A stretch of DNA of 64,000 nucleotides. Origin: Desulfoferrobacter suflitae (lineage in GTDB: Bacteria; Desulfobacterota; Syntrophobacteria; Syntrophobacterales; Syntrophobacteraceae). Of the stretch, positions 46,404-54,785 are shown piece by piece. The stretch is from positions 1 to 64,000 of the forward strand of contig NZ_JAIBKA010000011.1 in the NCBI RefSeq assembly GCF_022603395.1. Direction: 5' to 3'. The position numbers were made by a program, and so were the translations under genes. The notes under the pieces are model-generated. The model saw only the letters and a list, made by a program, of their open reading frames with translations, did not search any database and had not been told where the DNA came from. The number at the start of each line of letters is the position of its first letter. The first letter of the stretch is position 1.

Positions 46404-49325
46404 TCACATCCTCATGCGTTTGCCTGTCGGGTCGTAAAACGGCATTGGAACTACTTTTGCCTTCATCAGTTCACCTTTACAGTCGTCTTCAAAAATCGTC
46501 AGCCGTGTTGCGTTTTTCGCCAGATAGCCTTCCACCAGTGCCATTCCCACGGGTTCCTTGAGAGCATAGCTGTAGCGGGCGGTACAGACGTATCCGCGAA
46601 TTCTCTCGGCAACAATGGGTGAACCGTCTCGAGGAGCGCGCGCAGCCGGCTCTTCCATCTTGAAACCGACCAGCTTGAGGCGGCTGGTATCGTTTTCCGT
46701 CTGTTTGAGGGCGACTGCGCCGACGGTTTGCGCTTCGAGTTTGTCGCGGTGCCAGAAAAACCCCAATCCGATATCGTGCAGGGTGGTGCGCTGTTCGGAT
46801 TCCGATCCAAGGATCACATGGCCTTTTTCCAGGCGCAGGGTATTTTGGGCTTCCAGCCCGAAATTCCAAATAGCGAACTCCTCCCCGGCTTCTTCCAGAA
46901 TGTCCCACAGGGACTGCATGTAGGAAGAGGGCACGTGGAGCTCGAACGAGAGCTCTCCCACAAAACCGAGGCGCATGGCTCGGACTGGAATCGCACCGTG
47001 CACCATGAACTCGCGGAATCCCAGAAAGGGAAAGGCCTCGTTGGAAACAGCGCCATCGACCACTTTCTCCAGGACTTTTCTGGCATTGGGGCCGGCCAGG
47101 TTGATGACTCCATAGGCGTCGGTCAGGTTGATGATATGGAAATCCCAACGGTCGTAGCGGGTGTGGTAGCGAATCCATTCGCTGGTTTCTCCCGCACGCC
47201 CGGTCGAGGTGGTGAAATAATAGTCGTTTTCGGCGATTTGTGTCGCCACGCCGTCGTCAATCACACAGCCGTCTTCATTGCACATGGCCGAATAGTACAT
47301 TCGACCAGTGCTCACCCGGGCCATGTCGCTTACGTAAACCCGCTGCAGCGCTTTCAAGGCATCCGGGCCGAAGATCCTGAATTTACCCAGGGTGGAAGCA
47401 TCCAGCATGCCGACGTTGGTGCGCACATTTTCGATTTCCGCGCGTGCCGTTGTGTCGGCGCAGAATCGGCGGGCGCGCTGCCACGGTTGGAGGCGCTCCA
47501 TCACGCCGCCCGCCGCCACCTGCGAAGCATGCACGGGGGTACGTTTGCTCATGGGATGGTTGGTCCCTGCGTAGGTCGCCAGGAGGGTGGGCACCAACGG
47601 AGGGCGCACGGTGGTGGGGCGCGGATGAAGATCAGGAGAGCGATGGGTCAGCGCTACATAGAGTGGCAGGTTATGCCCCGCAATGCCGCCCTGTCCGGGG
47701 CCGGTGCCGGCTGAGGTGAAACGCTTGATCAGTTCAGTGACATCGAAGCCCAGCCGCATGGCTTGATCGATGTTCTGGATGGTGACGTCCTCATCGAAGC
47801 ACACAAATGTCTTTTTGCCCTCGACCGGCGCGACGACAAACTTGGAACCGCGGGCCGGTCCGGGAAGCTTTGCCAGCTCTTCTTCCACACCGCTGATCGT
47901 TGCTCCGACGGCCATCCCGCAATCGGCGACGGCGCGCAGTCCGGCGAGCCGTCCGCTCAGTTCGATGGCCGTCGGATCTTCCAGGCCGAGCATCCTGCCT
48001 GCGGCGTGCATCTTTTGCGGTATGCCGGTCGGTAGAAAATAGCCCGTGTGCGCATCGTATTCAAGCCTTGCGCCGGCCAGAGCAAGCGGCCCGGTAACAG
48101 GAGTCAGGCCGGCAGAAGCGACCAGCGTATCGCAGTCAAATTGCTGTTTACAGACGCCGGAAAGGTTGGTCAAGGTGACCTTCTTCAATACCTTCCTGCC
48201 GTGGGCTTTTGCGGCGACCCAGCCGGGGTAGAAGGGAATGTTGCGTGCCTCGAGCTGGGGCGGCAGGGCGGGATCGCACCCGTCCTCCCGAACATCCGCG
48301 ACGCACGCAATGGACAAACCCAAATCGTGGAGATCGATGGCCGCCTCGATTCCCAGATCATGACCGATACTGAACACCGCTTGTTCGCCCGCAAGCACAC
48401 CCCAGGTGCGCGCCAGCCTGTGAGCGCAGCCGATTTGCATGATGCCCGGACGGTCGTTGTTTTCAAACAGCAGCGGCCGCTCGATGCAGCCCGTGGCCAC
48501 AACCACGCTTTCTGCCCGAATCTGCACATAGCGCTCAGCGAAGCAGTCTGCTTCCGAGCCTCTTTGGAATGCCGTGATCAGATTGTTGCTGTAGCAGCCG
48601 ATGACTGCAGTGTGTTTGAAAATGCGAATGTTGGGTGCCTGTTCCAGTTGATCGGCCAATTGCCTGCCCCTCAGATAGAGCGGCATGCCCGGTTTGTGGT
48701 TGCGCGTCCGGTAATCGAAATATCCTCCCAGCCACGGCCGGGATTCCAGCAGGATGACGCGCAGCTTCTGTGCCGCCGCTGCGAGCGCCGCACTCATGCC
48801 GGCGGGGCCTGCGCCGATGATGCATACGTCGGCCGCTGGATAGATTTGATCAAATCGGCCGCGCAACTCCACATCCGGTGACAGTGATCCCAAACCCGCC
48901 GTCTTGCGAATGTGCCTGACGGCGATGGGCCACAATCGGGCGGGCTTGTGAAAGATGGTATAGTAAAAGCCGGCCGGCATGGCCCAACTGAGTTTGTCCA
49001 TGAACGCCATCCAGTCGTGTTCCGGAGTCCCCAGCACATTTTGGGGCTCCACCCGCATGCCGTTCCCGACGAAAGTATTCTCGGCGCACACGTTGGGAAT
49101 GTCGTCGACATCCACGTAGGTGTTGCTCGATTGTCCGTCCAGGCTGTAAAGCCCGCGCGGCCGGTGGTACTTCAAACTGCGCGAAAAGATCCGGGTGCCG
49201 TTGGCATAGAGCAACGTGGCGACCGTATCTCCCTCCACTCCATGGAACCGTTTGCCGTCATATTCAATGCTCACTGCCCTGGCAGAATTGACCCGCAGCG
49301 TGGGCAAACCCGCTAGCCGTTTCAT
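46404..49325 (-). CDS. soxA: Sarcosine oxidase alpha subunit
   Basis: The 973-residue largest subunit. The N-terminal domain (about 10-110) is ferredoxin-like (FHGVEGDTVATLLYANG, RSLKYHRPRGLYSLDG) but without cluster cysteines; next comes an FAD/NAD(P)-binding part with CIIGAGPAGMSAALAAA and a second dinucleotide region VFSIGHDLGIEAAIDL; the C-terminal third (about 590-970) is a GcvT/aminomethyltransferase domain that passes the methyl-derived C1 unit to tetrahydrofolate. SoxA oxidises sarcosine with SoxB to glycine, hydrogen peroxide and methylene-THF. Its ATG follows the soxD TGA without a gap; GGAGG lies inside the soxD end. Confidence 0.92.
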   Translation of the reverse strand: MKRLAGLPTLRVNSARAVSIEYDGKRFHGVEGDTVATLLYANGTRIFSRSLKYHRPRGLYSLDGQSSNTYVDVDDIPNVCAENTFVGNGMRVEPQNVLGTPEHDWMAFMDKLSWAMPAGFYYTIFHKPARLWPIAVRHIRKTAGLGSLSPDVELRGRFDQIYPAADVCIIGAGPAGMSAALAAAAQKLRVILLESRPWLGGYFDYRTRNHKPGMPLYLRGRQLADQLEQAPNIRIFKHTAVIGCYSNNLITAFQRGSEADCFAERYVQIRAESVVVATGCIERPLLFENNDRPGIMQIGCAHRLARTWGVLAGEQAVFSIGHDLGIEAAIDLHDLGLSIACVADVREDGCDPALPPQLEARNIPFYPGWVAAKAHGRKVLKKVTLTNLSGVCKQQFDCDTLVASAGLTPVTGPLALAGARLEYDAHTGYFLPTGIPQKMHAAGRMLGLEDPTAIELSGRLAGLRAVADCGMAVGATISGVEEELAKLPGPARGSKFVVAPVEGKKTFVCFDEDVTIQNIDQAMRLGFDVTELIKRFTSAGTGPGQGGIAGHNLPLYVALTHRSPDLHPRPTTVRPPLVPTLLATYAGTNHPMSKRTPVHASQVAAGGVMERLQPWQRARRFCADTTARAEIENVRTNVGMLDASTLGKFRIFGPDALKALQRVYVSDMARVSTGRMYYSAMCNEDGCVIDDGVATQIAENDYYFTTSTGRAGETSEWIRYHTRYDRWDFHIINLTDAYGVINLAGPNARKVLEKVVDGAVSNEAFPFLGFREFMVHGAIPVRAMRLGFVGELSFELHVPSSYMQSLWDILEEAGEEFAIWNFGLEAQNTLRLEKGHVILGSESEQRTTLHDIGLGFFWHRDKLEAQTVGAVALKQTENDTSRLKLVGFKMEEPAARAPRDGSPIVAERIRGYVCTARYSYALKEPVGMALVEGYLAKNATRLTIFEDDCKGELMKAKVVPMPFYDPTGKRMRM

Positions 49326-49589
49326 TCAAACATCCTCCGATTGAGGTCCCGCCACTTCAAGGTTTTTGGTGGTATCGCGGTAGATGCTGAACCATGTGCC
49401 GCATCCCTGCCGGTGACACCACCATTCCTTCTGTACCCCGGCCACGCAGTTGTTCCTGTGGACGTAATCGCACCACGCCGCAGGCGTCAAGCCCGCTGCC
49501 TGCGGCGGGGGACCCTTGTCTTCACCGCCGAAGCGAAATTCATAGCCGCTTCTCTTGCCACAGATGGGGCATGTGATGGTGAGTGCCAT
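49326..49589 (-). CDS. soxD: Sarcosine oxidase delta subunit
   Basis: An 87-residue zinc-binding subunit of the tetrameric enzyme. It starts MALTITCPICGKR with the first cysteine pair, and the C-terminal segment NNCVAGVQKEWWCHRQGCGTWFSIYRDT is diagnostic of SoxD. It lies 128 bases after soxB and directly abuts soxA. Confidence 0.93.
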   Translation of the reverse strand: MALTITCPICGKRSGYEFRFGGEDKGPPPQAAGLTPAAWCDYVHRNNCVAGVQKEWWCHRQGCGTWFSIYRDTTKNLEVAGPQSEDV

Positions 49590-49620
49590 GCCGTCTCCTT
49601 CGCTGAATTCAGCGCTGCCA

Positions 49621-49710
49621 AATTGTTCGCAGAGCGCGCAGAGGACACGGAGTCCTAAGTTTGTGTCAATTCTCAGTCGTCTCTGCGCTCTCTGGGTGCG
49701 CTGTGAGAAA
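49621..49710. repeat. Degenerate palindromic repeat between soxB and soxD
   Basis: The gap between soxB and soxD holds an imperfect inverted repeat: left arm near 49625-49652 (CAGAGCGCGCAGAGGACACG) and right arm near 49680-49708 (CTCTGCGCTCTCTGGGTGCG). It resembles the scattered elements built on CAGAG-GACACAGAG units common in deltaproteobacterial genomes. It may have inserted into the operon; an effect on the transcript is not evident. Confidence 0.4.
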
Positions 49711-49717
49711 AGTCAGC

Positions 49718-50941
49718 TCAATTGTCCGGGCTGTAGTGCACCAGAGCCGGTGTTTCCCCCATCAGCCGGTGCTGCTCGAAGCGCCGCCCGGTGAACGGCC
49801 GCAGGATCTGCGGACAGACGCCCGAAGCCATGAAATCGGCCAGGTACTTGCCGGTGACCACGCACGACTTGAATCCGAAGTAGCCCCAGCCGCAATCCAG
49901 GTAGTAACCGCGGACGGGATCGTTGCCGTCGATGATGGGTGCCATGTCGGGGGTCATGTCGGCCAGTCCGGCCCACGCCCGCATGAATTTGACGCCTTTC
50001 AGGCACGGCAGCAGTTGCGTCAGCGCTTCGGCCTGGTGCTTGATGTAGTGGGCCGTGCACTGGGTGGTGTAGTTGGGCCACGGGTCCATGTGCGCGCCGG
50101 TGGCGACTTCGCCCTTGAGGGTCTGATTGGCGTAACAGTGGTACGTGCCGGAAGAAATCACATGATGCAGGATCGGTTTGAGCGGCTGCGTCACCATGGC
50201 CTGAATGGTCAGCACACTGATGGGCAGGCGCATGCCGAGCATTTCACAGGATATGGCGGCGGCATAGGCACCGGCGGCATTGAGCACGCGCGGTGTGGTG
50301 ATTGTGCCGTGGTCCGTTTCGACACTTGTGATTCTCCCGCCCTGCACCCCGATGCCGGTGACCGCGACCCCCTGAATGATGTCGACGCCCTTTTGCGACG
50401 CTCCGCTTGCCAGACCCCATACCACCGCGTCGTGCCGCACGATGCCGCCGGGCGGGTGATACATGCCGCCGTATATGGGGTAGCGGAGTCGATCCGAAAC
50501 GTCCAGAGCCGGCACCAGTTCCTTGCATTCTTTGGGGTCGATCAGGCGACTGTCGATTCCGTGGAACTGAGCCGACGCCACCTGCAGGCGCATGGCCTTG
50601 AGGGCCGCTTCGCTGTGAGCCAGGTTCAAGTTGCCGCAATTGTAAAACATCAAGTTGAAATCGAGCTCTTGGGTTAAAACCGGCCATAACTCCAGGGCTT
50701 CTTTGTACAGGGGCAGGTTCTCCTGAGTCCGCTGGTTGGCTCGCACAATTGCTGTGTTGCGGCCGGCACCGCCAAAGCCGATGTAGCGCTTCTCGACAAC
50801 GGCAACGTGGTTCATGCCGTGGCGGGTGGCGAGAAAGTAGGCGGTTGCAAGCCCGTGCAGGCCGCCGCCGATGATGACCGCATCGTAGCTGGACTTGAGC
50901 CGTTTCGACCTGCTCCAGAGTCGCTTCCCTCTACCAAGCAT
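49718..50941 (-). CDS. soxB: Sarcosine oxidase beta subunit
   Basis: A 407-residue FAD-dependent amine oxidase subunit of the DadA/glycine oxidase type. YDAVIIGGGLHGLATAYFLA at about 19-38 is the dinucleotide-binding motif; GFGGAGRNTAIVRAN follows. His170 in GGIVRHDAVVWG corresponds, from memory of the Corynebacterium and Stenotrophomonas enzymes, to the histidine holding FMN covalently. It carries the site where sarcosine is oxidised. GGGGAG precedes the ATG. The start is only 33 bases from the end of an insertion sequence, so the native promoter of soxBDAG is probably displaced. Confidence 0.93.
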   Translation of the reverse strand: MLGRGKRLWSRSKRLKSSYDAVIIGGGLHGLATAYFLATRHGMNHVAVVEKRYIGFGGAGRNTAIVRANQRTQENLPLYKEALELWPVLTQELDFNLMFYNCGNLNLAHSEAALKAMRLQVASAQFHGIDSRLIDPKECKELVPALDVSDRLRYPIYGGMYHPPGGIVRHDAVVWGLASGASQKGVDIIQGVAVTGIGVQGGRITSVETDHGTITTPRVLNAAGAYAAAISCEMLGMRLPISVLTIQAMVTQPLKPILHHVISSGTYHCYANQTLKGEVATGAHMDPWPNYTTQCTAHYIKHQAEALTQLLPCLKGVKFMRAWAGLADMTPDMAPIIDGNDPVRGYYLDCGWGYFGFKSCVVTGKYLADFMASGVCPQILRPFTGRRFEQHRLMGETPALVHYSPDN

Positions 50942-50973
50942 AAATTCTCCCCGTCATACGCTTGCTTTCTATA

Positions 50974-52211
50974 CTCAAACAACTTTGGTTTTTCTGAGCA
51001 AAAAAATGGCCGATCTGGCAATATAAAGAAAAAACATAGAAAAATTAAAATATTACACACTCTGGACAAATTATCTTTTTGATGGTACACCCATGCTACA
51101 GACGACTAACCCTAACAACAGTGAGGTCAGCATGGATGTATCGAGTTACCAATTCAGCGAGGAAGAAGTAATTCGCTTGGAACAATACCGAGACACACAG
51201 CAAGATGCTCGTCTCAAAATGCGCTTCATTGCCCTGCTTATGCTTGCCAAAGGCATTGCGCTGAAGGATGTCGCCGCGATAACCGGAGTGGCGATGAAAA
51301 CGATCGAGAATTGGCATCATCAATATCTCAGCAAAGGAATCGACTGCCTTAATTCATTCCAATACAAACCTAAGCAGCCCTATCTGAGCGACGAACAAAT
51401 ACAGCAGTTACTCAACTGGGTTCGGTCTACAAATCCGATTCACCTAAAACAAATCAGAGCCCACATCATCGAACAATTTGCGATCAAGTACACGACGGAG
51501 GCCATCAGGAAGCTTCTGCACAAACACGGCATAAAGCTGATTCGCCCGAAGGTGATACCCGGCAATCCTCCGAGCGAAGAAGAACAGGAAAAAAAATTGC
51601 CGAGTACTTCGACATGAAGTCCAATAGTGAGCCTGGAACGGTCTTTCTTTTTGGAGATGGGATGCATCTAGTTCACCAAAATATACCCCGGCTATGTTGG
51701 GCTGATCCCAAAGCACGGCCCATTTTTAAGACCAACACCGGGCGACAACGGCTTAATATTCTTGGAGCTTACAATCCCGACAGCCATGAATTCGATCATA
51801 TAACGGGAGAACAAAACTGCGACGCGAACCGCGTGATTGAATACTTTGAGATGATCACAAGAGCATACAAGCAGGCCCCAAAAATTATCCTTTTCCTTGA
51901 CAACGCTAAGTATTTCAAAGCACAAATCGTCACCGATTGGTTGAAACAGAATCTGCGGCTTCACGTTGTGTTCTTGCCTCCTTATGCTCCAAATCTAAAC
52001 TTGATCGAGCGCTTCTGGGGATTTGCCAAAGAAAAGTTGGTCAAAAATACCTATGAGCCAAAATACAAGGTCTTTCGGGCAAAAGTATTCAGGTTCCTAA
52101 ACAATGTGGGCCAATATATTGATGAGTTAAGAACCTTAATGGTGGAAAAGTTCCAAATCATAGCCACTAGCAAAGCATAAAATGTGCCAGGAAAAACCAA
52201 AGTTGCTCCGG
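50974..52211 (+). mobile_element. IS630-type insertion sequence
   Basis: A complete element of about 1.24 kb, AT-richer than its surroundings. Imperfect terminal inverted repeats share AACTTTGGTTTTTC (50981-50994 and the complement at 52189-52202). The element is flanked by TA dinucleotides (50972-50973 and 52212-52213), the target duplication typical of IS630/Tc1-mariner elements. It carries a transposase in two frames. It lies between the leftward MarR-DUF169 pair and soxBDAG. Confidence 0.85.
51132..52180 (+). CDS. IS630-family transposase, -1 frameshift product
   Basis: DDE transposase in two overlapping frames. Frame A (51132-51617) has the helix-turn-helix region (LKDVAAITGVAMKTIENW); frame B (to 52180) has the catalytic residues: Asp in FGDGMHLVHQ, Asp in ILFLDNAKYFKA and Glu in APNLNLIERFWG. 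A run of eight A at 51589-51596 joins them; a -1 slip there turns EQEKKLPST into EQEKKIAEYFDM and gives one continuous IS630 protein of about 350 residues. The same slip is a known way for IS transposases to limit expression. ATG 51132 follows GAGGT; ATG 51093 is an alternative. Confidence 0.82.
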
Positions 52212-52213
52212 TA

Positions 52214-52558
52214 TACCTTACCCGGATGAACCGTCGCCCCTCGGGCATCTCAAACAGGCTCCTATCAACCGTCTTCAAAGTCAAGAGGAGAGCATGTAAA
52301 TTTTCGAGGCGGAATCATCACGGCTGCCGGGCCTTTCCCGTCCCGCCTTGCCTAATATCTGATCAGGTATTCCCGTGCTCAACGCAAAGAGTACTTTTCC
52401 TTCAGGGAAGAACGGCCCCTGAATGAAGAACTGAAGGGAGAGGTGAAACGGCGCCGGTGTGTGGAAGCGGAGCAGCGTGAGTTGATCGAAGACCTGCGGC
52501 GGGATCCTGCCGCACCGCGTCTTGCGGGCGGCAGGCGACCCGCCGGTGCGGAAACAGG
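52214..52558. other. Intergenic region with possible gene remnant
   Basis: Right flank of the insertion sequence up to the end of the DUF169 gene. A plus-strand frame of about 67 codons from 52359 to 52561 has coding-like codon use and a charged helical product (EERPLNEELKGEVKRRR, EQRELIEDLRRD) but no start codon or ribosome site; it may be the tail of a lost gene. Not assigned. Confidence 0.25.
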
Positions 52559-53350
52559 CTAAGCGATCCCCACTTCCTTTCCCAAGGCTTTATGGGCCTT
52601 GGGAAAATCGGGTTGAAAATTCAGATAGGGCGTAACCGGGTAGCGAACCCCCATGGCTTTGCCGACTTCTTGCAGCCCCTGAATCAAACCGGGCACGGCT
52701 TTGCCGGGTAATGCAAAGACCATCTCGTCATCCTGCGTACCGGCAAAGATGCGTTCCCCATTGCCGGGATTGACCACGCAGGGAGCTTGCTTCCTAAAGG
52801 GTCCGATCAAGTATTCATCACACTCCACCTTGCCGCCGAAATGGCCGGAGACCCGCTCGCCCGTCATATACGACCAGGCTTGGGTCAAACGCATGATCTG
52901 TGCGGCGTTGCCATAAACAACAACGGTATCCGGCTCAAAGGATGCCCGTTGCAGAGGGCTCACAACCAGGGCCGGGAATTCTCCCTTTTGCAGCCAGTTC
53001 ATGGATTGCGTTTCGCGCTTTGCAGCCTCTTCGTCGCGCGAAAAATTGACCTCACAAAACAAGCGGGTAAGGGTTTCCGGCGGGTTTTCGGAATCGCTCA
53101 GTCCGAACATGACGGCGGCCGGAACACAGATCACATCCTCGCGGGTGAGGCCTACCGTCCAGCCGTAATTGCGCGCCATGGTGACCGCCTGGCACAAAGC
53201 GACCTTCTTGCCCAGTACCTTCGAGGGCTGGCGCGTCTTTTCCGGAAAATCGGCTGCGCTTTTCAAAAATTTTGCCGCCACCGGAAAGGTCTTCAAGCGC
53301 AAATCATTGTGAATGAACTCTGCCGCTTCCTTGAAATTCGTTGCACTCAT
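52559..53350 (-). CDS. DUF169 domain protein
   Basis: A 263-residue soluble protein of the DUF169 family, recognised from LRLKTFPVAAKFLKS, KKVALCQAVTMARNYGWTVGL, PLQRASFEPDTVVVYGNAAQIMRL and GKVECDEYLIGPFRKQAPCVVNPGNGER. It contains several conserved cysteines (VALCQ, KVECDEY, APCVVNPG) that could hold a metal or cluster. The family is common in anaerobes and has no established activity. It follows the MarR gene on the same strand by 58 bases. Confidence 0.82.
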   Translation of the reverse strand: MSATNFKEAAEFIHNDLRLKTFPVAAKFLKSAADFPEKTRQPSKVLGKKVALCQAVTMARNYGWTVGLTREDVICVPAAVMFGLSDSENPPETLTRLFCEVNFSRDEEAAKRETQSMNWLQKGEFPALVVSPLQRASFEPDTVVVYGNAAQIMRLTQAWSYMTGERVSGHFGGKVECDEYLIGPFRKQAPCVVNPGNGERIFAGTQDDEMVFALPGKAVPGLIQGLQEVGKAMGVRYPVTPYLNFQPDFPKAHKALGKEVGIA

Positions 53351-53408
53351 GCTGTGTCCTCCCAGTCCGAAAGGGTTAGATTTTATGGTGTGCGCTGTGA
53401 CAAAAACA

Positions 53409-53915
53409 TCATTGCGACCGCGCCAGAAAAACCAGCTCCGATGCAGCTTTCAACAAGTCTCTCATGCGCTCTTCTCCCAGTCCCTGCATGACTCGTTTCT
53501 GAGCCCTTTCCCAAAGGGGTATGACCTGCGCCACTTTGGCTTCACCTCGTTCGGTGAGGCTCACCCACCTCTCGCGTCTGTCCTGTCCGGTCTCGATGAT
53601 CACCAGCCCGTTCTTTTCAAGAATTGTCAGATTGCGGCTCATGGTGGTGCGGTCCAGAATGGCCAGATCGGCTAACTGGGTGACGGTGATGGGGCCGCGA
53701 ATTTTGGCGGTCATGAGCAGGGAAAATTGAGTGGTCCTGAGTCCGGACGGCCGCAGAAAATCATCGTAGAATTTGGTGATGGCACGCGCCGCCTTACGCA
53801 AATTGTAGCAGGCGCATGTACGCCCGATTTCCATACATCGGTGTTTATCCAGGGTAGACGGGCTGTCGGGTGGCATCGGAATCCTCACAATCGATTCGCC
53901 GGTTGTGGCTTTCAT
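53409..53915 (-). CDS. MarR-family transcription regulator
   Basis: A 168-residue winged-helix repressor. After a short N-terminal region (CACYNLRKAARAITKFYDD) come the recognition part (ITVTQLADLAILDRTTMSRNLTILEKNGLV) and the wing (GQDRRERWVSLTERG). ATG 53915 chosen; the frame extends to 54005 through the intergenic operator. A perfect palindrome, TATATG-TG-CATATA (53915-53928), covers the start codon and probably is its own operator. It may control DUF169 and, before the IS inserted, the sox operon downstream (inference). Confidence 0.85.
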   Translation of the reverse strand: MKATTGESIVRIPMPPDSPSTLDKHRCMEIGRTCACYNLRKAARAITKFYDDFLRPSGLRTTQFSLLMTAKIRGPITVTQLADLAILDRTTMSRNLTILEKNGLVIIETGQDRRERWVSLTERGEAKVAQVIPLWERAQKRVMQGLGEERMRDLLKAASELVFLARSQ

Positions 53916-53928
53916 ATATGTGCATATA
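53915..53928. promoter_or_regulatory. Palindrome at the MarR start, probable autoregulatory operator
   Basis: TATATG, two bases, CATATA is a perfect 6-bp inverted repeat overlapping the first codon of the MarR gene, in the divergent region shared with the gntR-trpBA-liv operon. MarR repressors usually bind such short AT-rich palindromes near their own start. Confidence 0.5.
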
Positions 53929-53989
53929 CACTTTTGTGACCCTTTGTCAAATTCTTTTGCGCATCTTTGGGGCTCCCGGAAAATTTGTC

Positions 53990-54017
53990 TTGACAACTTA
54001 ACCAATCACCGTTTACC
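53990..54017 (+). promoter_or_regulatory. Candidate promoter of the gntR-trpBA-liv operon
   Basis: TTGACA at 53990-53995 is a perfect -35; the matching -10 (TTTACC, 54012-54017, 16-base spacer) is weak. Transcription would begin only a few bases before the gntR start, so the message would be almost leaderless. A poor -10 would fit a promoter needing activation. Confidence 0.35.
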
Positions 54018-54029
54018 GTGGCTTCCACT

Positions 54030-54785
54030 ATGGCAAATGCAAAAACAACAACCGTGCTCAACCCCGATTCACCGCTGCCCCTCTATCACCAGCTGGCGGA
54101 TGTGCTGCTCGGCAAGATTCGAACGGGAGAATACCCCGTCGGTTGCCGCATTCCGTCTGAACATAAGCTGGCCGAAACATACAACATTGGGCGGCCGACC
54201 GCCCGGCAGGCGACGGACCTGTTGGTGCGCAAACGTATCCTGGTCCGAAAGAGGGGTGCGGGAACATTTGTGCGGGCCGAGGAGAACGAAGTGGATCTGT
54301 TCTCCTTGGCCGGCACCATTTCCTCGTTTCATAAGAGGGGCATATCCCTCGATACGCACATCCTTCGCCAAACCCAACTGAAAAAGATCGATCATGATCC
54401 GGAAAACCCTTTTTCGGGGGACGAAGCTTACTTTCTTTCGCGACTGAGCCGCGTCGGTGGAAAGCCGGTGCTGCTCGAAGTCATCTACCTGCACCCGGTT
54501 GTTTTTGCTGGAATTGATGACATCGATCTCACCGGTCTGTCGCTCTCGAGAGTCGTAGAGGAGCGCTATTACCTGCGACCCACCGGCGGCAAGCAAAATT
54601 TCAGAATCGGCTACCTGGACGGGAAAGAGGCGGAGCAACTGGCCGTCACAGCCGCCACCCCCATCTTGCTGGTAAAGCGTTTCCTGCACTTCAATCAGGC
54701 GAAAAATGCCGTGTTTTCAGAGCTGTACTGCAGAACCGACCAATTTGTGTTTTCCCAAACCATCAGAGGAATTGCCGATGATTAA
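54030..54785 (+). CDS. GntR/HutC-family transcription regulator
   Basis: A 251-residue regulator: GntR winged helix at the N-terminus (PLYHQLADVLLGKIRTGEYPVGCRIPSEHKLAETYNIGRPTARQATDLL) followed by a UTRA ligand-binding domain (from about 90; SGDEAYFLSRLSRVGGKPVLLEVIYL, ending with FSELYCRTDQFVFSQTI). ATG 54030 is preferred; GTG 54018 is possible. No strong ribosome site, in keeping with a nearly leaderless message. Its end overlaps trpB by eight bases, so it is the first gene of the trpBA-liv operon and probably senses the imported amino acid or a derivative. Confidence 0.88.
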   Translation: MANAKTTTVLNPDSPLPLYHQLADVLLGKIRTGEYPVGCRIPSEHKLAETYNIGRPTARQATDLLVRKRILVRKRGAGTFVRAEENEVDLFSLAGTISSFHKRGISLDTHILRQTQLKKIDHDPENPFSGDEAYFLSRLSRVGGKPVLLEVIYLHPVVFAGIDDIDLTGLSLSRVVEERYYLRPTGGKQNFRIGYLDGKEAEQLAVTAATPILLVKRFLHFNQAKNAVFSELYCRTDQFVFSQTIRGIADD

